From Anaeromyces robustus (lineage: Eukaryota > Neocallimastigomycota > Neocallimastigomycetes > Neocallimastigales > Neocallimastigaceae), in contig MCFG01000300.1 in NCBI GenBank assembly GCA_002104895.1, positions 37,501 through 87,359 on the forward strand: a DNA stretch of 49,859 bases, given 5' to 3'. Below, one piece after another: positions 40,546 to 49,859 of the stretch; the stretch's first letter is position 1, and every line of letters starts with the position of its first letter. Below the pieces are notes generated by a model. It did no database searches and was not told where the DNA came from. It saw nothing but the letters and a program-made list of their open reading frames with translations. The position numbers and the translations under genes are program-made.

Positions 40546-41666
40546 TTATTTGTTTTGTTTGTTTTTTATTGTTGATAAGAAAATAATTAATATTAAAATA
40601 TATAATGCATTATAACGTAATATTATTATATTATTATATAGTTAAAATATTTAATACATATTTAATAATTCTCCATTATAATTTTTTTTTTTTTTTTTTT
40701 TTTTTTTTAATCTTTTATCATGAAACTAAAAATATTAAAAAAAAAAAAAAATTGTTTTGCATTTAAGGACATTTTAGCCAAAAAATCTATGTGTACTCAT
40801 AATTTTTAATATTTATTATTAAATTTAGTTTCAGAAAAAAAATATTTAATAACTTAAAACAAAAAAATAAATTAATCATTTTAATTTTTAATTTTTAATT
40901 TTAATAGCTTTTTCCTTATAAAAAAATTTTTTCACCATTAAATAGCTTCTTAAATGAAAGCAAAACAAAAGAAAAAAAAATTTAAAATATCATATGTAGA
41001 AGATTAATTTATTTTAATAATTTATCAGTTTTAAAATTATAAAAAAAATTTTTATAAAACAATATTATTGTCCTACTAAACTTTTAATCAGATGCTATCA
41101 ATGTACATTACATATAATGTTTTTTTTACTTTTTTTTTTTTCTATAAAAATAAGGGTTTATTTTTTATTAAAAATAGTATTAAAGAATATGTATAAATAT
41201 TAATAATATTAAAGATAATGCAAGAGTATTCTCTTATATAATAATATAATTATAAAACTTGAATTTAATGTTATTAAAAGTATACTATTTATAATTAATA
41301 TATATTTATGATAATATAATATATTTAACATTTTATTTTACAATACTATTTAATATTATATCTCTAATTAAGAACAATTTTTAAACTTGATATTTGACAT
41401 TATATATAAATAATTATTAATACTATTAATAATTTTTATAAATAGCTTTAGAAGCTTGATTTAGAAAAATGAAAATAGGCATTATTTATTATTTAAAAAC
41501 ATATATATATATATATTACTATGTTATAAAAATAATAATATCAAGTTTATATATATAATAATATTTACTCCCTTCTCAATTAAATATATATGAAGAATAA
41601 TTATTTATTATTATTTTTATTTCTTTATCATTATTTAACATTCAATTTACAAAATAATTCTTCATT

Positions 41667-41797
41667 CACTAGTCTCAGTATCAATAAAATTAAAATAATT
41701 AAGAATGTATTAATACTTCTTATAACCTAATTAAAAAAAAAAAAAGTACATCTGTATTATATGTAAAATATAATTTACATATTAAAATCATTATATT
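41667..41797. repeat. Diverged dispersed repeat, copy B
   Basis: This is the second copy of the element at 39393-39530, about 2.3 kb away on the same strand. It includes CACTAGTCTCAGTATCAATA and ends ATATTAAAATCATTATATT. No terminal inverted repeats or coding capacity are visible. Confidence 0.8.
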
Positions 41798-42278
41798 ATA
41801 TTATTAATAACAATAAAATAATAATTAATATTTTATTCAAATTTATATTAAATAATTTACAATGAAAACAATGTTTTATAAGGTGTTTTAACATAATTCA
41901 TTGTTTAAAAAATTTAAACATGTTTTAAAATTTAAATTGTTATATTTACACAACAATATAACAAATAAAATTTCCTTCTATCCTATATATTTATACAATA
42001 TAAATAAAATCAAAAATATAACAGTTTTTTTTTTTTATTGGTATCATTTTTAATCAAAAAAATAAATAAAAACAATAATAATAAAAAAATATAATAAGAA
42101 AAGAATTCTAAAAATCAAAAAAGTATATTATATATATAATTTTAGTAGGCTTTATTTTATATAATAATTTTATTATAGATAAAGTTTAAAATAATATTTA
42201 TACTAAATTTCCTTATAATGAATTTGTCCTCCATATTTCCTTAGAATTTCTGTAAAATGCCAATAATTATTATAACCG

Positions 42279-42316
<38 letters not shown>

Positions 42317-43210
42317 GTTTTTCTCCCAAAACACTAAAATAAGTTATAAAAAAAATAAAAAAAATAAAAAAAATAAAATATATAATAATTATTATTAACT
42401 TAATGGTTGAAATATTAAATATTAAATATTAAATATTAAATAAAATTATCTTAAATATAAAATAACAACAACAACAAAAAAAAAAAAAAAAAAAAAAAAA
42501 AACATATATTTATCTTTTTTTTTTAATTTTTTTAAATTTTTTTTGTTTTTTTTATTATTTTACAATTTTTTTTGGTTTTCTATACATTATATATATTATT
42601 AAATTATTAAAAAATATATATTATTAAAATAATAATTAACAATTATTATTTATTAATACATATTAATTAAATAATTCTATTTCTATAAATAAATATGAAA
42701 TTTGAATTAAAAAATTCATTATGAATAAAAAATAACTATGAAGTCATTTTTACTTCTCTATAAATAAAAAAAGGAAGTTTTTTTTTAAAAAAAAAACGCT
42801 TTAATATATGGTTTTAGTCAAAAAAAAATATTAAAATTAGATAAACTATTGCGTATGAAATTATCATTTATATATATATAAATAATTTATATATATACAA
42901 CTTTAGTTTTAATTCTATTAATAATAGAATTATAATATTATATTATATTACAAATTATGATTTTAAGTATGATTGTTATTATTTGATTATTATTTTAATT
43001 GTTTGTTTTCAAAAATAACAAGGTTTTTTTTTAGTTTAGCAAGGAATATAAAAATTGATCCTTGATTTCTTTCTTTAATACAATTTATTATGCTCGACTA
43101 ATTTCATAATTAAATAAATCTTTGTTTTTTCAAACACCTGTTCAAAAAAGCTTTTAAAAATCATTACTTTTAGTGTAGTTAATAAATTTTGGATATGCTT
43201 AATAAAGAAA

Positions 43211-43396
43211 TGTATTTTTCAAGTTAAAATTAAATAATCTTATAATTATTTATTACTCGAAATACAAAATAATGTATTTTTCAAGTTAAAATTAAATAAT
43301 CTTATAATTATTTATTACTCGAAATACAAAATAATGTATTTTTCAAGTTAAAATTAAATAATCTTATAATTATTTATTACTCGAAATACAAAATAA
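43211..43396. repeat. 62-bp minisatellite, three tandem copies
   Basis: TGTATTTTTCAAGTTAAAAT starts at 43211, 43273 and 43335, giving a period of 62. By eye the three copies are identical. The unit contains TTACTCGAAATACAAAAT, which is less A/T-biased than the neighbouring DNA. Confidence 0.93.
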
Positions 43397-43589
43397 AAGA
43401 TATAATATTAAAATAAATATCTTTAAAAAATCGATCAATAATAATCGAATATCAGATTTAAAAGTATGCATAATTCTAATTCGAAGTTGTTTTTTTTGCT
43501 TATGCAATTATTAGATAGCACGTAAAAAAATATATTTAATTTTTTTTACTTGACTTTAAAATAGTATTAGCTATCTCTATATAAGAATC

Positions 43590-43614
43590 TTCTGTTCTGT
43601 TCTGTTCTGTTCTG
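43590..43614. repeat. TTCTG pentanucleotide repeat
   Basis: Five TTCTG units in tandem. This is the only microsatellite in the window with C and G in every unit. Confidence 0.92.
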
Positions 43615-44093
43615 ATGTATATATTCTATTGTTATATTATAAATTAAGTTAAGAATATTTTATAAACTCTTTAAAATTTTTTAATTGAGATAAACGACAT
43701 TAAAATCATATTTTGAGGAAGAGATAATTTTCAGGCTTTAATAGTTTGTTTTCTTAATTCCATTTTAGTTTATATTTAAATCTAAAAATATAATAAATAT
43801 TATTTTTTCAAAAGCTAAAAGATATTTTTTTTGTGTATAGCTAATTATATAGAAAAAATAATAAATTATTATAAATATTATTTTTGCTTATATTAAAATC
43901 ATGGTTTTTTTTTTCACTTTACCTTTTCATTTTTTTTATCAATCTAAAAAAGAAAAACCTAAATTTTTTTGTTATAATTTTTCTTTTTTACATTAATTAT
44001 TATAATGAAATGAAAAAAAATTCATAGATAATCCTTTATTCACAACGTTGCATTTTCTGTGTTTAAATTAAAGTTTTTTTAAAAAAAAAAACT

Positions 44094-46001
44094 TTAATTC
44101 TTTGCTTGCTTTAATCTAGCTTCTAAAGCATCTAATTCAGCTTTAAGTTTAGCTGGTAAATGTGATCCAAATTGTGAATGATATTCACGAATCTTTTGAA
44201 CTTCACTCAAATAAGCATCAACATCTACTGTTAAGATCTTTTGTAAATCTTCTCTTGGGAGATCATCTAAACCGCTTAAATCTAATGATTCAATGGTTGG
44301 TAAATAACCAATTGGTGTTTCAACTGCGGTTCCTTCCTTACCTTCGATTCGATCTATAATCCATTTCAATACACGTGAATTTTCACCATATCCTGGCCAT
44401 AAGAATCTTCCATTATCCTTACGGAACCAGTTTACATTGAAAATCTTTGGTAATGTATTTGGATCTTTAACCTTATCGACAAAGGATAACCAATATCCAA
44501 AGTAGTCTCCCATATTATAACCACAGAATGGCAACATTGCAAATGGATCAAATCTAAGTGTACCTTGTTTACCTTCAGCTGCTGCTGTACGTTCTGAGGC
44601 AACTGAAGATCCTAAAAGTACCCCATGATTCCAATCTCTTGATTGTAAAACTAATGGAACTGTACTCTCTCTTCTTCCTCCAAAGATAAATGCTGAAATA
44701 GGAACGGCTTTACAGCCACCTCCATAATAGACTTTATCTGCAACAGGACAATTCTTTGCATAAGCTGTAAAACGTGAATTAGGATGAGCTAACGGTAATG
44801 CATCTGCTGGCTTGGTCTTAGAATCAAATTCTTTACCTAACCAATTAATGGTTTTACCTTCAGGATATTCTTTGCTCATTCCTTCCCACCATACATCTCC
44901 ATCTTCTGTTAAGGCAACATTTGTAAAGATGGTGTCTTTCGAACATGATAACATAGCATTAGGATTAGATTTCATCGAAGTACCTGGTGCTACTCCGAAG
45001 AATCCAGCTTCTGGATTAATAGCATATAATCGACCATCTTCTTTATTAAGCTTTAACCAAGCAATATCATCTCCTACACATTCAACCTTCCAACCATCTA
45101 ATGTTGGGTTTAACATAGCTAAATTGGTCTTACCACAAGCACTAGGGAAGGCTGCACATACATAATACTTCTTATTTTCTGGGCTTGTTATACCTAAAAT
45201 TAACATGTGTTCTGCTAATGCATCGCCTTCTTCATTACACATCTTAGTAGCAATACGTAAGGCGAAACATTTCTTACCAAGTAATGCATTACCACCATAA
45301 CCTGATCCAAATGACCAAATTTGGTGAGTCTCTGGGAATTGTACAATATACTTAGTTTGGCTACATGGCCAAGTAACATCTTTTTGTCCCTTTTCTAATG
45401 GATAACCTACACTGTGAACACATGGAATAAATTCTTGATCTTCTTTCAAGTTTTCTAAAACTTGTTTACCCATAATTGTCATAATTCTCATATTAACTAC
45501 TACATAACCTGAATCGGTTAATTCAATACCTATACGAGAAAGTTCTCCTCCAACTGGTCCCATAGAGAATGGGATAACATAGAGTGTTCTTCCTTTCATA
45601 CTACCATCGAAACACTTGTTGAGAATAGCTCTCATTTCATTTGGATCCATCCAATTGTTAGTTGGTCCGGCATCTTCTTCCTTTTCAGAACAAATGTATG
45701 TACATTTTTCAACTCTAGCAACATCAGATGGATCAGATCTAGCTAAATAACAATTTGGTCTTTTCTTGTCATTTAATTTAGTGAAAACTCCTGATTTAAC
45801 TAAACTATCAATAATTTCTTGGTTTTCTTCGGCTGAACCATCACAAACCCAAACATTTTCTGGTTTTAAAAGTTCAACTTTTTCGGCAATCCATTGCTTA
45901 AGTTTGTTGTTGTTTTCAATTAAGTGGTAGTTACGGTAGCTAATGTTTCCAACAGTAGTGAAAGTGGCAGAGGCAGCAGAGGTAGTGTTAGCAGAAGACA
46001 T
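44094..46001 (-). CDS. PCK1: Phosphoenolpyruvate carboxykinase, GTP-dependent
   Basis: Interconverts oxaloacetate + GTP with PEP + CO2 + GDP. In fermentative anaerobic fungi it may work in the carboxylating direction towards malate/succinate (inference). Single intronless frame of 635 aa, close to the ~620 aa of animal GTP-PEPCK plus a short Ser/Thr-rich leader ([14 protein letters not shown]) that does not look like an organelle presequence. Diagnostic motifs: [12 protein letters not shown] (substrate-binding Arg), [16 protein letters not shown] (metal-ligand Lys), [10 protein letters not shown] (metal-ligand His), the [13 protein letters not shown]-loop with hyperreactive Cys at 289 and Lys at 291, [10 protein letters not shown] with Asp 311, [23 protein letters not shown], and the nucleotide-binding [23 protein letters not shown]-type PEPCK (as in yeasts) lacks these patterns. 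Base composition is much less A/T-rich than the surroundings, as expected of a highly expressed gene. Confidence 0.98.
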   Translation of the reverse strand: MSSANTTSAASATFTTVGNISYRNYHLIENNNKLKQWIAEKVELLKPENVWVCDGSAEENQEIIDSLVKSGVFTKLNDKKRPNCYLARSDPSDVARVEKCTYICSEKEEDAGPTNNWMDPNEMRAILNKCFDGSMKGRTLYVIPFSMGPVGGELSRIGIELTDSGYVVVNMRIMTIMGKQVLENLKEDQEFIPCVHSVGYPLEKGQKDVTWPCSQTKYIVQFPETHQIWSFGSGYGGNALLGKKCFALRIATKMCNEEGDALAEHMLILGITSPENKKYYVCAAFPSACGKTNLAMLNPTLDGWKVECVGDDIAWLKLNKEDGRLYAINPEAGFFGVAPGTSMKSNPNAMLSCSKDTIFTNVALTEDGDVWWEGMSKEYPEGKTINWLGKEFDSKTKPADALPLAHPNSRFTAYAKNCPVADKVYYGGGCKAVPISAFIFGGRRESTVPLVLQSRDWNHGVLLGSSVASERTAAAEGKQGTLRFDPFAMLPFCGYNMGDYFGYWLSFVDKVKDPNTLPKIFNVNWFRKDNGRFLWPGYGENSRVLKWIIDRIEGKEGTAVETPIGYLPTIESLDLSGLDDLPREDLQKILTVDVDAYLSEVQKIREYHSQFGSHLPAKLKAELDALEARLKQAKN

Positions 46002-46330
46002 TTTGAATTTAATTTTTTTGTTTGTTTGTTTAAAAAAAAATAAGGGTGTTTTGTAAAAAAAATTTAAAATGTAAAAATATACTACAAATTATAAGCGTTT
46101 AATAGTAAAAGATTTTATTTAAAAATATTAAAACTAAAGTTTTAAATATTCTAAAAGTGTTTGAAAAATAAAAAAAAAAGTTTGTTTTGTATAAAAACTA
46201 ATCACGAGAAACGAAGTTTGGATTAAAAGAATATCTTTCTTTTAATTATTAGAGTTGTTTTGAAATTTTATTGTTAAAAAATAAAATGTAAATTGGTGAG
46301 GAAAAAAAAAGAAAAGCGAACTTTTGATGT

Positions 46331-46340
46331 CTATTTATAC
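46331..46340 (-). promoter_or_regulatory. Possible TATA box of the PEPCK gene
   Basis: The minus strand reads GTATAAATAG, a textbook TATA element, about 330 bp upstream of the PEPCK ATG in a local stretch that has some G/C. It implies a 5' leader of roughly 300 nt. In DNA this A/T-rich such words occur by chance, so the call is tentative. Confidence 0.3.
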
Positions 46341-46875
46341 ACATTTTTTTCCCTTTTCTATTTTATTATTTGATTTTACAAAATATAAAAATAAATAATA
46401 AATATAATAAATATAATAAATAAATAAATAAATAATAAATAAATACTAAATGAACAAATGCTCTAAATAATAAATAAATAAATTATAATATTAATTTAAT
46501 ATATCAATTCTATTTAATTTATTAATATTAATAACGATTTATTAAATTATATATTAAATATAATTAATCTCTATAGTTTAAAAACTTAAAATTATTAATT
46601 ATTAATTGTATTCTTATTTATTCTTATTATACCAATTATTATTTATTTATGTATATAATATATTAATTTTTTTTATTTTATATTATATTGAAAAATATAT
46701 TTATTTATTATTGTTACTAATAAATAAATATATTATATGTATATTATAATATTATATATTAATATATTGTAAAGCAAGATATAAACAAAGAAGATTTAAA
46801 TATGTATATATATAATAAATGTTATATAAGAAATAAATAATGATAATAAAATATAATTACAATTACATTAATTGA

Positions 46876-46917
46876 ATATAATTGTATTACGTATATATAT
46901 ACGTAATACAATTATAT
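46876..46917. repeat. 42-bp perfect palindrome
   Basis: Centred between 46896 and 46897, the sequence reads identically on both strands for 21 bp each side. It includes ATTGTATTACGTATAT and its exact complement. There is no spacer, so the DNA could extrude a cruciform. Confidence 0.93.
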
Positions 46918-47958
46918 ATTGAGAATGCATAATAAAAATAAAGTACATAAAATATATTATAGAATATATTTATTAAATTACTTTCATATAAACTATAGCA
47001 ACTCTGCATTTATATCACAAACATATATTATGATTTTAAAATTTATATATTTAAATATATAATTATATATTAATTCCAACAATAATAATAATTATTAGTA
47101 GTACATCTAAAGTGATAATGAGGAATAAATAAATAAATTAATAAATAAATAAATAATAAATAAGTAAATAAGTAAATAAATAAATGAGTGAATAGAAAAA
47201 TATTAAATTAAATAATATAAGTAATGAATAAAGTATAAAGTGAAATAATTAAATGAATAAATAAATATAAAAGAATATATTAACGATATATATTTATAAA
47301 ATAATATAATTAATAAAGCATGTATATATGAACAATGATTAAAAGAATATGAAAAAATATTTAAGTTAATATCGAGGTCTTTTTAATTAAATTTTATATG
47401 TAACGTTTTTGATATATGTAAGTAGTTTTTTCAATATTTAAATCAATGAATTACACGTAATATTAAATATTTTATGTTAAATAAACATTTTTTTATATTT
47501 TATTTTTAATTAATTTTTGATCTTTGAATTGATTTTTTTTTTTCAATATTCTTTACTGCTATTTTTATTATGTAAATTTTAATAATAAACATTAAACTAA
47601 AAAAAAAAATCAAATAAACATTACATATTTAATGTAATATTATATATTATTTATTATATAATAATAGATAGTATAACTACATTATTTATTTAAGTGGAAT
47701 TGAATAGAATATAATAAAAATATAATAAATTCTTTTATCCTATTATTTATAAATATGTTATAATCATTATTTAAATATTATCATATATGTTATGTTTATT
47801 TATTATATTTATTATATATATTTTATTATATATTTATTTATTATATTTGTTACCTATATGTATATATAAATATACCACAACATCCATATTAATTAACTAT
47901 TTAATTTAATTTTTAAGTTATGATTAAATAATTATATGTAAAATTATTATATTATTTT

Positions 47959-48013
<55 letters not shown>

Positions 48014-48015
48014 TT
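47959..48015. repeat. TTTA microsatellite
   Basis: About 14 uninterrupted TTTA units. Confidence 0.93.
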
Positions 48016-48183
48016 TTCATTATTAAAATTCTTATATATATAATTTTATTTAAATATTTTATTATATATATTCTTATTTTATTTTACCTGTAAAATAGAA
48101 TATAAAATAATATTGTAATATATTCAATTATAATATAATAAATATAATAAATAATTACTACATGATTATATAACATAAAATCA

Positions 48184-48218
<35 letters not shown>

Positions 48219-49859
48219 GAAAGAATTAAACAAATCAAATAATTTACATTTAATATATAATAGATGACAATGTATAATACATAAATTAATGCATTGAATT
48301 AGTTTTTATAATAAAATTCCTTCTATTAGATTCTTATAAGATATTACAATAAATATTATTATAATACATTCATTATTTTTACATTAAATAAAAATTAAAA
48401 TACAATTAGAAACAATGATAATAACAATAATAATAATATCAAAAATATCATTACTACTAATACTTGTTTTCATTATATCATGTTCATACTTTTAACTATA
48501 TTGTTAATCCATCATATTAAGAATAATTTTTTTAAAAATCTTTCTTTTTATAATTTTATATATTATTCTCACAATTATTGTACTACATCCAAATTTTAAT
48601 TACCACACTCTTTATTCTTATATTCACTTGAAATTTTGTTTAAATAGCTTGATTTACAAATCTATCAAGTAGAATAGAAAAGATGAATTAGAATAAATTA
48701 ATAAAATAAAAACGGTAAAAAAATTCAGTTATATTTTATTAAAAAATAAATATAACTCTTGTATTAATGTTCAATAAAATAAATAAAAAGAATCTAATAT
48801 TATTTCATATTAAAATACTTCTTAGAATTTACTTTTCATATATAAACCTTTTTAGTAATATTATATAAATACTTTTTTTTACGTTTCACAAATAAAATCC
48901 CTTTAATTATTTTTAATATTAATAATATAATAATAAAAAATTACTAAGCACGAAGTGTGCTAGATCAATAATAATATCCAATCATATTTATAGAATTTCT
49001 TAATTAACAAAATAATTACATAATAAGTTTAATTTATTTATTATGTAATTATTAAATATATTATAGAATTAATTACATCATATATTAACAAAAAAGGAAA
49101 TCTTTTGAAAAACCAATAAATTAAATAATAAATCAAAATTATATTTATAACAAAACATAATATTTATACAAATATTTCTATAAAAAAGATAGCCACTTTA
49201 TATTTACATTTGAAATGATGCTTTTTTTCCTTACAATATATAACTAAAGTCAATATTATTTATATTGAATCGTTTGTTTTTCTATTATTTATATATTTAC
49301 ATAATTATCATATTTATTTATAAACAAGGTAGTATACTACCACATCTAAATAAAAAAGATGTTATTTATGTTTTATTTTAAAAAATCCTTTCTTTTTGAT
49401 ATAAATAATAATTATTTTATATCGTTTAAATTGTTTTTTTATGTATCATTTATTTAAATAACATAAATTATATTTTAAAATAAATAAAAAATTTCTCTTA
49501 AATATAATAAAGGAAAAATATTCAATATGTTACAGGAAGAAAAAAATGTATATAGGAAATATCAATTGTATCTTATATATATGTAACATTTGTATTTTGA
49601 TATTAAATAATAGATTCTATTGCTAGAATAGCTTTTTTGTATTATATTATTTTTAATTATTTTTATTGTTTATTTAAGTTTTTCCCACATATTTATTTTA
49701 ATTACATTACTAAAATTATCCTTTTTTTTTGTTTAGTTAAAATATATATTTATTTATGTTTCATATTAAAAAAATATGGTTACATATTTAGCAATAAATT
49801 TGTTACATTTATATTTTACATTATTTACTACATATAATTAAACAAAATACAAAGTAGTT

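Larger units (their letters stand above)
38560..44093. other. 5.5-kb gene desert with dispersed and tandem repeats
   Basis: This separates the ELP3 start from the PEPCK stop; both genes are on the minus strand. It holds a pair of diverged dispersed repeats (39393-39530 and 41667-41797), a degenerate TTTA region (40257-40545), poly(A) of about 32 at 42282-42314, a perfect 62-bp minisatellite (43211-43396) and a TTCTG run (43590-43614). A 64-codon frame at 39609-39803 (-) has more varied composition than the usual spurious frames, but I recognise nothing in it. Confidence 0.7.
46002..49859. other. 3.9-kb gene-free region upstream of PEPCK
   Basis: This should contain the PEPCK promoter at its left end. 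No coding exon is recognised. It holds a possible TATA box (46331-46340), a 42-bp perfect palindrome (46876-46917), TAAA-type runs near 46420-46440 and 47125-47190, a TTTA array (47959-48015), an ATT run (48189-48219) and a 14-bp G/C-containing palindrome (49328-49341). The frame at 49637-49837 is composition-driven. Confidence 0.7.

Noticed and set aside
43211-43396. Possible CRISPR array
   Set aside because: Repeats are contiguous with no spacers and the genome is eukaryotic; it is a minisatellite. The same holds for 22872-23054.
44812-45165. 117-codon plus-strand frame opposite PEPCK
   Set aside because: Antisense shadow of the strongly supported carboxykinase gene.
48947-48970. tRNA-like hairpin (AGCAC...GTGCT) in an A/T-rich background
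   Set aside because: Only one short stem; no cloverleaf, no T-loop GTTCRA and no anticodon arm could be built. No tRNA or rRNA was found anywhere in the window.

Overview
The window looks like nuclear DNA of a very A+T-rich fungus. The best fit is an anaerobic gut fungus (Neocallimastigomycota: Neocallimastix, Piromyces, Anaeromyces and relatives). The reasons are islands of ordinary eukaryotic genes separated by kilobases of almost pure A/T with long homopolymers and TTTA/TAAA/AAT microsatellites, short A/T-rich GT-AG introns, Asn-rich low-complexity inserts in proteins, and an intronless GTP-type PEP carboxykinase. The taxon is an inference; no rRNA or mitochondrial marker is present. Dictyostelium-like A+T-rich protists were considered but fit the protein set less well.

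Layout. 1-3239: repeat-rich intergenic DNA. 3240-5162 (-): five-exon Nab2/ZC3H14-type poly(A)-binding CCCH zinc-finger protein. 5163-10385: 5.2 kb without a gene. 10386-10961 (+): small two-exon protein with an AMPK-beta-type glycogen-binding module. 12891-14388 (-): three-exon multi-pass membrane protein of unknown function. 16213-18569 (+): eight-exon Eaf3/MRG15 chromatin protein. 19609-22350 (+): intronless Dbp7/DDX31 DEAD-box helicase. 24102-25691 (+): intronless copia-type Gag-like protein with a long Ser/Asn/Arg/His tail and no pol. 25692-30654: gene-poor, with the longest TTTA array. 30655-31254 (+): cold-shock-domain protein with an N/Q/G-rich tail. 34141-38559 (-): thirteen-exon ELP3. 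38560-44093: 5.5 kb gene desert with minisatellite and dispersed repeats. 44094-46001 (-): GTP-dependent PEP carboxykinase. 46002-49859: no gene seen.

There is no operon or obvious cluster logic. The genes are unlinked housekeeping functions: mRNA 3'-end binding, ribosome biogenesis, chromatin acetylation complexes, tRNA wobble-uridine modification, RNA chaperoning and central carbon metabolism. I joined exons by hand from splice consensus, reading-frame continuity and family similarity. Several real exons are too short to stand out as open reading frames. The most unusual items are the gag-only gene, the GTP-type PEPCK, the N-terminally extended MRG protein, three families of local tandem repeats, a 42-bp perfect palindrome, a pair of diverged dispersed repeats and a base-composition island at 33.0-33.4 kb that may be an LTR relic or a structured RNA.
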